From Sulfuricystis multivorans (lineage in GTDB: Bacteria > Pseudomonadota > Gammaproteobacteria > Burkholderiales > Rhodocyclaceae), in assembly GCF_003966565.1 (NCBI RefSeq), contig NZ_AP018718.1, forward strand, positions 2,046,001 through 2,110,000: a stretch of DNA of 64,000 bases, written 5' to 3'. The position numbers and the translations under genes were made by a program. Each line of letters starts with the position of its first letter. The stretch's first letter is position 1. This document shows, piece by piece, positions 17,607-25,338 of the stretch. The notes below the pieces were generated by a model. That model was not told the DNA's origin. It searched no databases and saw only the letters and a program-made list of their open reading frames with translations.

Positions 17607-20447
17607 TTATTTCTTCACAAAATCCCACCACGCCTCCCACATCAACACATCCCACAGGTAATACGCCCAGTTGCGCCGGCCCGAAAGATGCTCCGCCCAT
17701 TGTCTGCGCACGGGCTCGGGGTTGAGAAAACCTTCGCGTTTGAGCCGTGCTTCGGACAGCAAATCCTCCGCCCACTCCCGCAGCGGCCCGCGCAGCCACT
17801 GATCCAGCGGCACGCCGAAGCCCATCTTGGGCCTTTCCATCAATTCCCTCGGGACATGCTTATAAAGCACCTGGCGCAGCAGCCACTTGGACTGGCCATC
17901 GCGAATCTTCATGGAAAGCGGCAGCTGCCAGGCGAATTCCACCACGCGGTGGTCCAAAAGCGGCACGCGGGTTTCCAGGCTCACGCCCATCGCCGCACGA
18001 TCCACCTTGACCAGGATGTCGTCGGGTAGATAGGTGAGCTGGTCGAGGAACATCATCACGTCCTCGAAAGGCTGATCTCCGCGCGCAAGACGTGCGGGCC
18101 ACTCGTCGCGGCGGGAAAGAATCGTCTCGGGCTCGGTGGCGCCCAGCACCAGCTCCTCGGCCGGATGCTTCCAGTGGGAGACCAGATAGCGATACACCGC
18201 CTCAAGAGAATCCAGCGCCACGAGCTCGGCCAGCTTGTGCATCTTGTCGCCCGCGAGCTTGACCCTAAGCCGACGCGGCAACACTGGCTGGAGCAAGCCA
18301 AACAAGCGGTTCCAGGCCTGCGGGGAGGGGGCAGTCGTCACCGCGGCCAGCGCCCGACGCAGTGGCATGGGCATCCGGCCCAGCCGCTTCCACAGCGCGC
18401 GCGTCCAGAAATAGCGGTTGTAGCCTCCAAAGAGCTCATCGCCCCCGTCGCCCGAAAGGCTCACCGTCACGTGCTGGCGTGCCAGTTGCGCCACCAGGAA
18501 GGTGGGGATTTGTGAGGAATCGGCAAACGGCTCGTCGTAAAGCGCGGGCAGATGCGGAATGACCGCCATCGCCTCATCGGGTGTGACGTAAAGCTCCGTG
18601 TGCTCGGTGCCCAGATGACGCGCTACCGCCTTGGCGTGCTCGGCTTCGTTGTAGTCCCCCTCATGGAAACCGATGGTGAAGGTCTTCACCGGCCGACTCG
18701 ATTGCGCCTGCATCAGCGCCACAATGGTGGTTGAGTCGATGCCGCCCGACAAGAATGCGCCCAAAGGCACATCCGCCAGCATCTGCCCGGTGATGGATTG
18801 CTTGAGCAGGCGTTCCAACGCCTCTGCGGCCTCGGCATCCGTGCCCACGAAGGGCTCACGAAGCCCCGCCTCCACCGCATTCGCCACGCGCCAGTAAGCT
18901 TTGACCTCCCCTCTCCCACCGGGAGATGGGTTGGGGGTGAGGGCAACTCCCCTCTCCCCCGGGGAGAGGGGCTGGGGGTGAGGGCCACTCCCCTCTCCCC
19001 CTGGGAGAGGGGTTGGGGGTGAGGGCAACCCCCCTCTCCCGGCGGGAGAGGGGTTGGGGGGTGGGGGCCGCAAATCGAACTGCACATAACACCCCGGCGG
19101 CAACTTCCAGATGTTCTCGTAAATGCTCCACGGCGCGGGCACATAGTTGTGGCGCATGAAGAGCGCCAGCGCACGGCGCTCGATGCCGTTGTCGAAGCCC
19201 GGAAACGCCCGCAGCGCCTTGAGCTCCGACCCAAACACCAGCGCCCCGCGCACCCAGCCGTAATAGAGCGGCTTTTCCCCCATGCGGTCGCGGGCGAGCG
19301 TGAGCGTGCGGGTTTCGCGATCCCACAACGCGAGCGCGAACATCCCTACCGCGCGCTTGAGCGTCTCTTCGACACCCCAGGCCTCGAAGTAGGCCAGCAG
19401 TGTTTCGGTATCCGAATGCCCCCGCCACGCACCCCCCTCGCCCGCTGGGAGAGGGGTCGGGGGTGAGGGCCACTCCCCTCTCCCGCCGGGAGAGGGGTTG
19501 GGGGTGAGGGCCACTCCCCTCTCCCCCTGGGAGAGGGGTTGGGGGTGAGGGCCGCTTTCCTCTCCCCCTGGGAGAGGGACTAGGGGTGAGGGCGCCACTT
19601 CACGCCAAATGGCCTCCAGCACCGCCTCTGTCTGCGACAGCACTTCATGATTCCAGAAGCGCAATACCCTGATCCCGTGCTCCGCAAGGTAAGCTTCGCG
19701 CTGGGCATCGCGCTCAAACCGCTCGGCATGTTGCCCACCGTCGAGCTCGATCGCAAGCTTCAGCTCGGCGCAGTAAAAGTCGAGCACGTAGGGCGGCACC
19801 GGGTGTTGCCGTCGAAACTTCCGGCCGGCCAGGCGGCGATCCCGCAGGAGATACCACATCAAACGCTCGGCGTCGGTGGCCTCGCGGCGCAGCTGGCGCG
19901 CGAAGGCTCGCAGTTCCATGGGGACGCTTCTGCCCTCACCCCTAACCCCTCTCCCGCAAGCGGGAGAGGGGAAAACTTGCGTCCCTTCTCCCTCTGGGAG
20001 AGTGGTCAGAGCAGAGAACCCCCCTCTCTCGCTGGGAGAGGGGTTGGGGATGAGGGCCACTCCCCGCTCGCCCTGGGAGAGGGGTTGGGGGTGAGGGCCG
20101 CTCCCCTCTCCCGCCGGGAGAGGGGTCGGGGGTGAGGGCCACACGTCTCTCTTCCCGTCAGAACGGCCAAGGGTGAGGGCCTTCCTCAACTCCAGATGGT
20201 TGTAAATCTCCCCATTGAACGCGATCACATAGCGGCCGGAAGCCGACACCATCGGCTGATGCCCAGCCGGGGAAAGATCGAGTATCGCAAGCCGCCGGTG
20301 GGCAAGCGCCAAGCCGGCAGCCTCATCCACCCACACCCCGGCGTCGTCCGGGCCGCGGTGGGTGAGCGTGTCCGCCATGCGGCGTGCGGTATCGGGCAGC
20401 GCATCTGGCAAACGGTGAGAAGTCCAGAATCCGGTCAGGCCGCACAT
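17607..20447 (-). CDS. asnB: Asparagine synthetase (glutamine-hydrolysing) with in-frame repeat and DUF559 insertions
   Basis: AsnB-family amidotransferases use glutamine and ATP to amidate aspartate or, in polysaccharide loci, sugar acids. The ATG at 20447 exposes the nucleophile Cys2 (MCGLTGFW). The class II glutaminase domain resumes after a foreign block at WRGHSDTETLL (341). The synthetase PP-loop LSGGIDST is at about 566-573. The protein is 946 residues instead of about 635. The excess is residues 92-339 (repeat arrays flanking a DUF559 endonuclease-like domain at 177-285) and residues 461-514 (a repeat array). All insertions keep the frame. The catalytic residues are intact, but insertion 1 splits the glutaminase domain, so activity is uncertain. 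Confidence 0.9.
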   Translation of the reverse strand: MCGLTGFWTSHRLPDALPDTARRMADTLTHRGPDDAGVWVDEAAGLALAHRRLAILDLSPAGHQPMVSASGRYVIAFNGEIYNHLELRKALTLGRSDGKRDVWPSPPTPLPAGEGSGPHPQPLSQGERGVALIPNPSPSERGGFSALTTLPEGEGTQVFPSPACGRGVRGEGRSVPMELRAFARQLRREATDAERLMWYLLRDRRLAGRKFRRQHPVPPYVLDFYCAELKLAIELDGGQHAERFERDAQREAYLAEHGIRVLRFWNHEVLSQTEAVLEAIWREVAPSPLVPLPGGEESGPHPQPLSQGERGVALTPNPSPGGRGEWPSPPTPLPAGEGGAWRGHSDTETLLAYFEAWGVEETLKRAVGMFALALWDRETRTLTLARDRMGEKPLYYGWVRGALVFGSELKALRAFPGFDNGIERRALALFMRHNYVPAPWSIYENIWKLPPGCYVQFDLRPPPPNPSPAGRGGLPSPPTPLPGGEGSGPHPQPLSPGERGVALTPNPSPGGRGEVKAYWRVANAVEAGLREPFVGTDAEAAEALERLLKQSITGQMLADVPLGAFLSGGIDSTTIVALMQAQSSRPVKTFTIGFHEGDYNEAEHAKAVARHLGTEHTELYVTPDEAMAVIPHLPALYDEPFADSSQIPTFLVAQLARQHVTVSLSGDGGDELFGGYNRYFWTRALWKRLGRMPMPLRRALAAVTTAPSPQAWNRLFGLLQPVLPRRLRVKLAGDKMHKLAELVALDSLEAVYRYLVSHWKHPAEELVLGATEPETILSRRDEWPARLARGDQPFEDVMMFLDQLTYLPDDILVKVDRAAMGVSLETRVPLLDHRVVEFAWQLPLSMKIRDGQSKWLLRQVLYKHVPRELMERPKMGFGVPLDQWLRGPLREWAEDLLSEARLKREGFLNPEPVRRQWAEHLSGRRNWAYYLWDVLMWEAWWDFVKK
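18906..19067. repeat. Palindromic 41-bp repeat array inside asnB (insertion 2)
   Basis: Four head-to-tail units of about 41 bases each contain the core palindrome CCCCTCTCCC-N3-GGGAGAGGGG followed by TTGGGGGTGAGGGC. They are read in the coding direction as SPPTPLPGGEG, PHPQPLSPGERG and LTPNPSPGGRGE in turn, because 41 bases shift the frame at every unit. They lie between LPPGCYVQFDLR and KAYWRV of AsnB. Confidence 0.92.
19431..19599. repeat. Palindromic 41-bp repeat array inside asnB (3' side of the DUF559 block)
   Basis: Four units of the same repeat, including one diverged copy (19555-19598), separate the DUF559 domain from the resumed glutaminase domain. Confidence 0.92.
19600..19919 (-). 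mobile_element. DUF559 endonuclease-like domain nested in asnB
   Basis: This segment of about 107 codons starts at an ATG (19919) and encodes a complete DUF559 (Vsr/restriction-endonuclease-fold) domain: LRREATDAERLMWYLLRDRRL, KFRRQHPVPPYVLDFYC, KLAIELDGGQHAE, and RVLRFWNHEVL. Such proteins are normally free-standing genes of 110-130 residues. Here it is in frame with asnB and bounded on both sides by arrays of the 41-bp palindromic unit, like cargo. The candidate catalytic residues (D of LDF, E of IELDGGQH) are present. It may be made as part of the AsnB polyprotein or from its own ATG. Confidence 0.85.
19928..20186. repeat. Palindromic 41-bp repeat array inside asnB (5' side of the DUF559 block)
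   Basis: About six units of the 41-bp palindromic repeat, the central ones degenerate, lie between the codon for residue 91 (…LELRKAL) of AsnB and the DUF559 domain. The array is open in the asnB reading frame along its whole length. The unit nearest the DUF559 domain (19928-19970) is in the opposite orientation to the others. Confidence 0.9.
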
Positions 20448-20506
20448 GAGGGCAAGTTCCTTCCGTCGAGCATGGCGAGTTCTGGGATTGGGATCAATGG
20501 CATGCC

Positions 20507-21505
20507 TCAGCCCCCCCGAATCGACGGCGGCGCCAACATGTTCTCGATCAAGCGAATTATCACGTCCTTGTTCTTGGCGTCGGATTCCGCCACCAACAGC
20601 GCCAGTGCCGCCAGCCCCACGTCGTTGATCACCGGCTCGCCGTCGCGCATGAGCCGCCCGTTGCGCGCTAGAAAATCGACGAACAGAAACGCCCCGCAAC
20701 GCTTGTTGCCGTCCGAGAACGGATGGTCCTTGATGACGAAATACAAAAGGTGCGCAGCCTTGGTCTCGATGGTGGGATAGGCCGATTCGCCAAACACCGT
20801 CTGCTCCAGGTTGCCCAAAATGGCCGCGAAGGCATCCCCGCGCTCGTGCCCGAACAGATCGGAGGCTTCACCTCGCGCCATCAAATCGGCCTTGAGCCGC
20901 GCAATTGCCGCACGGGCCTCATCCAAACTCGGCAATTCACCGCCTGGACTGCCCGCCGGAGCGGTGAGCAGCCCCTCGTCGTAACGTTGCAGCCAGAGAA
21001 AGGTCTGGGTGTAGCGGGCAATCACATCCACCAGCCCGCGGCCTTGATCTACGGTGAGCGCCTCGCCCGCAGCGGCCTTCTTGACCAGTGCGAGTGCGGC
21101 TTCCAGCTCGGCGGCGTTTTGCTCGAAACGCTGGCGGTCAAGCGTGAAGCCGCGGGTCAGATGTTCGCGCAGCACGCCTGTAGCCCACTGGCGAAAGCGT
21201 GTGGCACGCGTGGAGTTGACGCGGTAGCCGACGGAGATAATGGCGTCGAGGTTGTAATACTCGATTTCGCGAACGACTTGGCGCCCGCCCTCGCGTTGAA
21301 CCGTTGCATTTTTTGCAACAGTTGCTTCCCGCTCCAGTTCGCCACTGACGAAGATATTATGCAGATGGCGCGAGATCACCGATTTGTCGCGCTCGAACAG
21401 GTCGGCGATCTGGTGCAGGCTGAGCCACAGGTTGTCGCGATCGAGCCTCACCTCCACACGGGCTTCACCGCTGTCGTAGATCACGATGTCAGCATCAGGC
21501 TTCAT
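20507..21505 (-). CDS. RhuM-family protein with C-terminal Fic/Doc domain
   Basis: This 332-residue protein has an N-terminal RhuM/virulence-type domain (LWLSLHQIADLFERDKSVISRHL, then the EIEYYNLDAIISVGYRVNS block) and a C-terminal Fic/Doc domain. The active-site loop HPFSDGNKRCGAF is at about residues 265-277. Fic/Doc enzymes modify proteins with AMP or phosphate. RhuM-Fic proteins are usually counted as toxin-like mobile genes. There is no obvious partner antitoxin next to it. It lies between the intact asnB and the truncated asnB copy and starts right after a broken nucleotidyltransferase module. Confidence 0.88.
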   Translation of the reverse strand: MKPDADIVIYDSGEARVEVRLDRDNLWLSLHQIADLFERDKSVISRHLHNIFVSGELEREATVAKNATVQREGGRQVVREIEYYNLDAIISVGYRVNSTRATRFRQWATGVLREHLTRGFTLDRQRFEQNAAELEAALALVKKAAAGEALTVDQGRGLVDVIARYTQTFLWLQRYDEGLLTAPAGSPGGELPSLDEARAAIARLKADLMARGEASDLFGHERGDAFAAILGNLEQTVFGESAYPTIETKAAHLLYFVIKDHPFSDGNKRCGAFLFVDFLARNGRLMRDGEPVINDVGLAALALLVAESDAKNKDVIIRLIENMLAPPSIRGG

Positions 21506-21521
21506 GATCCCTTTCGTCCGC

Positions 21522-21905
21522 TCATTTCATCTCACCGTTTGCGCCGGGGGCGGCAGCTTGCTCGTACAACACCGGCCCCACCCGCCCGATATGGGCGCAC
21601 AAGGAAGGGTTATCCACAGCGGCAAGCCAGCACAAATCGACCTGATAGGGCAGGAGTAAGCGCTTGAATGCCTCGCGCACCGTGCTGCGCGAGCCGACCA
21701 GCCCCCTATTCCCCTCCATCTCGAGCTAGTCCTAGAGCACGTTCCACGCCAGTTCGTGCGTAAACTCAAAGCCCTGGATCAGGCCCTGCCGCTCCAGTTC
21801 CGATAGTGGCCGCTCGCGGCTTAACGCCACCGCCGCCGCAAGTTGTCGCAAGGCGCGCTGATAGTTGTCGAAGCGCTGTTTCCAGCGGATGTCTGGGTCC
21901 GTCAT
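21522..21905 (-). pseudogene. Fused remnant of a nucleotidyltransferase/HI0074-type toxin-antitoxin pair
   Basis: From the ATG at 21905 the sequence reads as an HI0074-type nucleotidyltransferase-partner protein (MTDPDIRWKQRFDNYQRAL…GFEFTHELAWNVL). It then meets two TAG codons two codons apart, and the same frame continues with LEMEGNRGLVGSRSTVREAFKR, typical of the same family. After that it switches to PYQVDLCW…NPSLCAHIGRVGPVLYE, which looks like the C-terminus of the partner MNT-domain nucleotidyltransferase. So a deletion fused the two genes and two nonsense mutations followed. An intact MntA/HepT-type pair exists at 33 kb. Confidence 0.75.
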
Positions 21906-21959
21906 CTCTCTTGGCTCGTCTGTTGAGTTCGCATCGTGATCAGGTTGTCTGGGTGATGG

Positions 21960-22187
21960 ACTTCTCCCCTCTCCCCCTGGGAGAGGGGTTGGGGGTGACT
22001 CGTGAACCCATCTCTGACAGACTTGATCTCTCCCCTCTCCCCCCGGGAGAGGGGTTGGGGGTGAGGGCCGCTCCCCTCTCCCCCCTGGGAAAGGGGTTGG
22101 GGGTGAGGGCCACTCCCCTCTCCCCCCGGGAGAGGGGTTGGGGGTGAGGGCCACTCCCCTCTCCCCCCTGGGAGAGGGGTTGGGGGT
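21960..22187. repeat. Palindromic 41-bp repeat array at the end of the truncated asnB copy
   Basis: Five units of the same 41-42-base palindromic repeat as in asnB, in the same orientation, begin directly after the codon for residue 91 of the truncated copy. A 40-base non-repeat gap interrupts the array near 21997-22034. Confidence 0.92.
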
Positions 22188-22460
22188 GAGGGCCTTCCTC
22201 AACTCCAGATGGTTATAAATCTCACCATTGAACGCGATCACATACCGGCCCGAAGGCGACACTATCGGCTGATGCCCGGCGGGCGATAGATCGAGGATCG
22301 CAAGCCGCCGGTGGGCAAGCGCCACGCCTGCCGTCTCATCCACCCACACGCCGGCATCATCCGGCCCACGATGCACGAGGGTATCCGCCATCCGCCGCGC
22401 GGTGTCAGCCAGCGCATCGGGCAGGCGGTGGGGAGTCCAGAATCCGGTCAGGCCGCACAC
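22188..22460 (-). pseudogene. Truncated asnB paralogue (N-terminal 91 codons)
   Basis: Starting from a GTG at 22460, 91 codons encode the AsnB glutaminase N-terminus (CGLTGFWTPHRLPDAL… to NHLELRKAL). They differ from the intact copy at 7 of 91 residues. At exactly the residue where the intact copy is interrupted, a repeat array begins, and no glutaminase or synthetase sequence follows. The frame runs through the array into the toxin-antitoxin remnant and ends at 21732. The start overlaps the end of the GT2 gene by 13 bases, as a functional downstream gene would. Confidence 0.85.
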
Positions 22461-23386
22461 GGATAATCTTCTCGCCTATGCCGGAAGTGTCGAGCAAGTC
22501 TGAGTAAGGATGTCGGTACTAAGCGCAGCAGCGTCAGGGCGCCAGCAACCCGGTGGCGCGCGGCCGTGCGGGCAATCCGCCGGATGGCATCGATCCCTAT
22601 GTAATCCTGATTAAGAGCAAACCCTGCCGCGGTAAAAAACGCAATGCGATCGAACAACATGGCAACACCACGACGTGTTTGCGCATCCAAATCGCTTGAG
22701 CCCAGCAATTCCGCAAGAAAAACCAACGAACCCGGTGGTTCCATCTCTCGTAACTGATCGCTTCGATTCATCGCCTGCTGATTGTAAACAGCGGTGGGAA
22801 TTTCGGAATGTGCAACGGGGTAGCGCAACGCAAGCTTGCACCACAGGATGATGTCTTCCCCTCGCTTGATCCCCACAGGAAACCCTCCCATTTCCATGGC
22901 ACAGCTCCTTTTGACGCAGGCCGTAATCGAATTGACCAGGGATAAACCATTCCCATACGCCTCGAAAAAGTTATCCACGACCCCGACCCAACCCCCACGA
23001 AACACACTGCGTGGGCGATAGTATTGGCCTGCTCGAAATATCCTGTGGGCCGTGCTGTAGAGACCTGCCTCCGGAAACCGTTGGATTAGTCTCTCCAATG
23101 TCTCCAAATGGCCTGCCTCCCACCAGTCATCTGCATCCAGGAAGGCGACATGCTCATGGCGGGCCTCTCGAATCCCTCGATTGCGGGCAGCACTTACGCC
23201 CCGATTGGCCTGCTTAATCAAGCGCACCGGCTCTGAATAAGATTTAACGATCTCTGCGCCGCCATCAGTCGAACCATCGTCGACCACGATCACCTCTGCC
23301 GGAGGGGTCGCCTGCCCGAGAACGCTTTCAATGGCCTTTGCAATATGGCGTTCCTTGTTGTAGAGGGGTATGACAACGGAAATCAC
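22448..23386 (-). CDS. Glycosyltransferase family 2 (copy a)
   Basis: This 312-residue GT2 (GT-A fold) glycosyltransferase begins MISVVIPLYNKERHIAKAIES from a GTG at 23386, with AAGG eight bases upstream. It has the nucleotide-binding VVDDGSTDGG and the DXD-like FLDADDWW motifs. It probably adds one sugar to the lipid-linked repeat unit on the cytoplasmic side. It is five bases from the preceding GT2 gene and overlaps the truncated asnB. The donor sugar cannot be assigned. Confidence 0.87.
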   Translation of the reverse strand: MISVVIPLYNKERHIAKAIESVLGQATPPAEVIVVDDGSTDGGAEIVKSYSEPVRLIKQANRGVSAARNRGIREARHEHVAFLDADDWWEAGHLETLERLIQRFPEAGLYSTAHRIFRAGQYYRPRSVFRGGWVGVVDNFFEAYGNGLSLVNSITACVKRSCAMEMGGFPVGIKRGEDIILWCKLALRYPVAHSEIPTAVYNQQAMNRSDQLREMEPPGSLVFLAELLGSSDLDAQTRRGVAMLFDRIAFFTAAGFALNQDYIGIDAIRRIARTAARHRVAGALTLLRLVPTSLLRLARHFRHRREDYPCAA

Positions 23387-23390
23387 GGCG

Positions 23391-24449
23391 CTACCTTTCC
23401 AGCCACGCTGCCAGGTGGTGGCGAACTGACCGAAGCGCACGGTAAACGAACGCAGTGCTGCGAAGTTGCATAGTCGAAATCAGCAACAAAACCGCCGCCC
23501 GCTGGTAATCCAGCATCCTCCGGCCTGCACCCGCTACCGAGGTGAGATGTAGCCAGTGCTTCGCGGCAGCTGGATCGTTCCCCGCCATCCGGCAAAACAT
23601 GCGGTAGGCGTCAAACAACAGCACCTCACGGGCTTCACCTTCATAACGAGACAAAAGCGTTTTGAATGCTGGCAGCAACAGCGCTGTCTGACCGCTACCC
23701 TCACGCATGCCCGTGACGATCGCGCCCACGCCATCTTCGGATAATTCTGGAAACAATGCGGCCCACTGCCGACGGCGTACAAGGTCGGCGCGTCGTTGCT
23801 GATCACTGGTATGGCGCGCGGAAACCTGCCCATCATGAACGCGATAATGCAACACCACCTCATCCGTGTTGACCAGTCGGTATCCCGCCGCCCACGCGCG
23901 TTGCCAGAGATCATAATCCTGTGCACGATCGAAATCCTCGCGGTAGCGCAAACTGGAAAATGCAGCGCGCCTACCGACGACGGTCGGATGGGCGAACGGC
24001 ACGTCGAAAAGCAGGCGAACTTGGCACCCCTCGTGTGTCTTGGGATAACGCCAGAGCGCACGCCACGCACCAAAACACTGCACCGCTCCGCCACAAAAAT
24101 CCGCCCCTCTTTCTGCAAGGCATTTGAGCTGATGAGCAAGCCGGTTTGGTAGCGCTATATCATCCGCGTCCATCCGCGCGAGCCATTCACCCTGCGCAAG
24201 TTCAATCCCTTCGTTGAGGGTGGCCACCAGCCCGTGGTTTTCGCGGCTGATCAAGCGAATGCGGGGATCGCTCGCTGCGTAACGCTGCAGGACGGCCAAA
24301 GTGCCATCCGTCGAGCCATCGTCGATGATGATGAACTCGAAATCCTGGAACGACTGCGCCAGGATGGATTCGATTGCCTGGCCGACGAAGCGTTCCGCGT
24401 TGTAAACAGGCATCAGCACCGAGACGAGCGGCGATGCTTGCAGTCTCAT
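23391..24449 (-). CDS. Glycosyltransferase family 2 (copy b)
   Basis: This 352-residue GT2 enzyme has N-terminal SPLVSVLMPVYNAERFVGQAIES, the IIDDGSTDGT motif and RMDADDIALP near residue 95. The ATG at 24449 was chosen because it gives the canonical N-terminus and lies five bases after the fucosyltransferase stop. It is part of the same tightly packed glycosyltransferase operon. Donor and acceptor are unknown. Confidence 0.88.
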   Translation of the reverse strand: MRLQASPLVSVLMPVYNAERFVGQAIESILAQSFQDFEFIIIDDGSTDGTLAVLQRYAASDPRIRLISRENHGLVATLNEGIELAQGEWLARMDADDIALPNRLAHQLKCLAERGADFCGGAVQCFGAWRALWRYPKTHEGCQVRLLFDVPFAHPTVVGRRAAFSSLRYREDFDRAQDYDLWQRAWAAGYRLVNTDEVVLHYRVHDGQVSARHTSDQQRRADLVRRRQWAALFPELSEDGVGAIVTGMREGSGQTALLLPAFKTLLSRYEGEAREVLLFDAYRMFCRMAGNDPAAAKHWLHLTSVAGAGRRMLDYQRAAVLLLISTMQLRSTAFVYRALRSVRHHLAAWLER

Positions 24450-24454
24450 AACGC

Positions 24455-25336
24455 TCACAAAACAATCCACCCAGGCGAATAAAGGTCGCGCGTGTCGAAG
24501 TCCCGAACCTTGAACCACTGCTTTGGCGCAACCACGATTTTGTCTCGCCACTGATTAAGCCACGCGCCCCACCAACTGAAGCTGCTGTTGGCGAGGACAT
24601 GATGGCGACACGCGCTCATGAGCTGCATGTCACGGTAACTGTTCTTGCCTCGGTTATGCTCGACGATGGTCAGCGGCGCAGACAGACGCAGATTACCCCG
24701 AACCCACTCGGGATCGTCGGAGAAGACATAAAAGTGCGGATTCCGTAACCGTCCCATCATGACCGCTAGCGCCTGCGGATAATAGGCCGTCAGATCCACG
24801 CCGTGCACCCTGCGGACAACCGGATCCTGAACGAAATCGCCGCGCCTGACATGCACGGACACACTCTCGTGCATCGCCATCTCTTCCATGAGCGTTCGGT
24901 TCCGCTCATCGAGTGCAACCGCGAAGCGGAAGGCGGCGCGGACGGACCCGGCATGCCGCTGAAAATACCGTTCGCTTTGCCAATAGCCATCAAGGTAGGC
25001 ATTCGGGCCGAGCGTCTCGAAGCCCGGCCAATAGTGAAAATACGGCTCCAGGGCGTAGCTTGCTGGCAGCAGCCAGCGCAGACGCTTGCGGACAACCAAA
25101 CGACGTGCGAGCGGATGCGAAAACCCACCGAGCACCTGACGCATTTCGGAAGGCGTGGCACGGGGTAGATCGAGCCCGAAGACCCGGTCCAATTCGAGGC
25201 CCTGATGCAAGTGCACCCTATCAAACCACTCCAGGTCGAATCGCAAAGGCACGCCGTGTCGAAGCGACAGGGCAAGCCCCGCAGCGTACTGGAACATTTG
25301 GTTGCCAAGGCCCCCGCACAAACGAACGATGATCAT
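24455..25336 (-). CDS. Alpha-1,2-fucosyltransferase-like enzyme (GT11)
   Basis: This 293-residue protein starts MIIVRLCGGLGNQMFQYAAG, the classic GT11 opening. It contains the GDP-fucose-binding VHVRRGDF motif (about residue 157) and the C-terminal NSSFSWWGAWLNQ motif. GT11 enzymes transfer fucose from GDP-fucose, usually in an alpha-1,2 linkage. The fcl and gmd genes upstream make that donor. The ATG at 25336 lies two bases after the flippase stop, indicating coupled translation. Assignment to the family is firm; the linkage is inferred. Confidence 0.92.
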   Translation of the reverse strand: MIIVRLCGGLGNQMFQYAAGLALSLRHGVPLRFDLEWFDRVHLHQGLELDRVFGLDLPRATPSEMRQVLGGFSHPLARRLVVRKRLRWLLPASYALEPYFHYWPGFETLGPNAYLDGYWQSERYFQRHAGSVRAAFRFAVALDERNRTLMEEMAMHESVSVHVRRGDFVQDPVVRRVHGVDLTAYYPQALAVMMGRLRNPHFYVFSDDPEWVRGNLRLSAPLTIVEHNRGKNSYRDMQLMSACRHHVLANSSFSWWGAWLNQWRDKIVVAPKQWFKVRDFDTRDLYSPGWIVL

Positions 25337-25338
25337 GG

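Noticed and set aside
18906-22187. CRISPR array.
   Set aside because: The repeats run head to tail without unique spacers, contain a long palindrome, and no cas genes are near.
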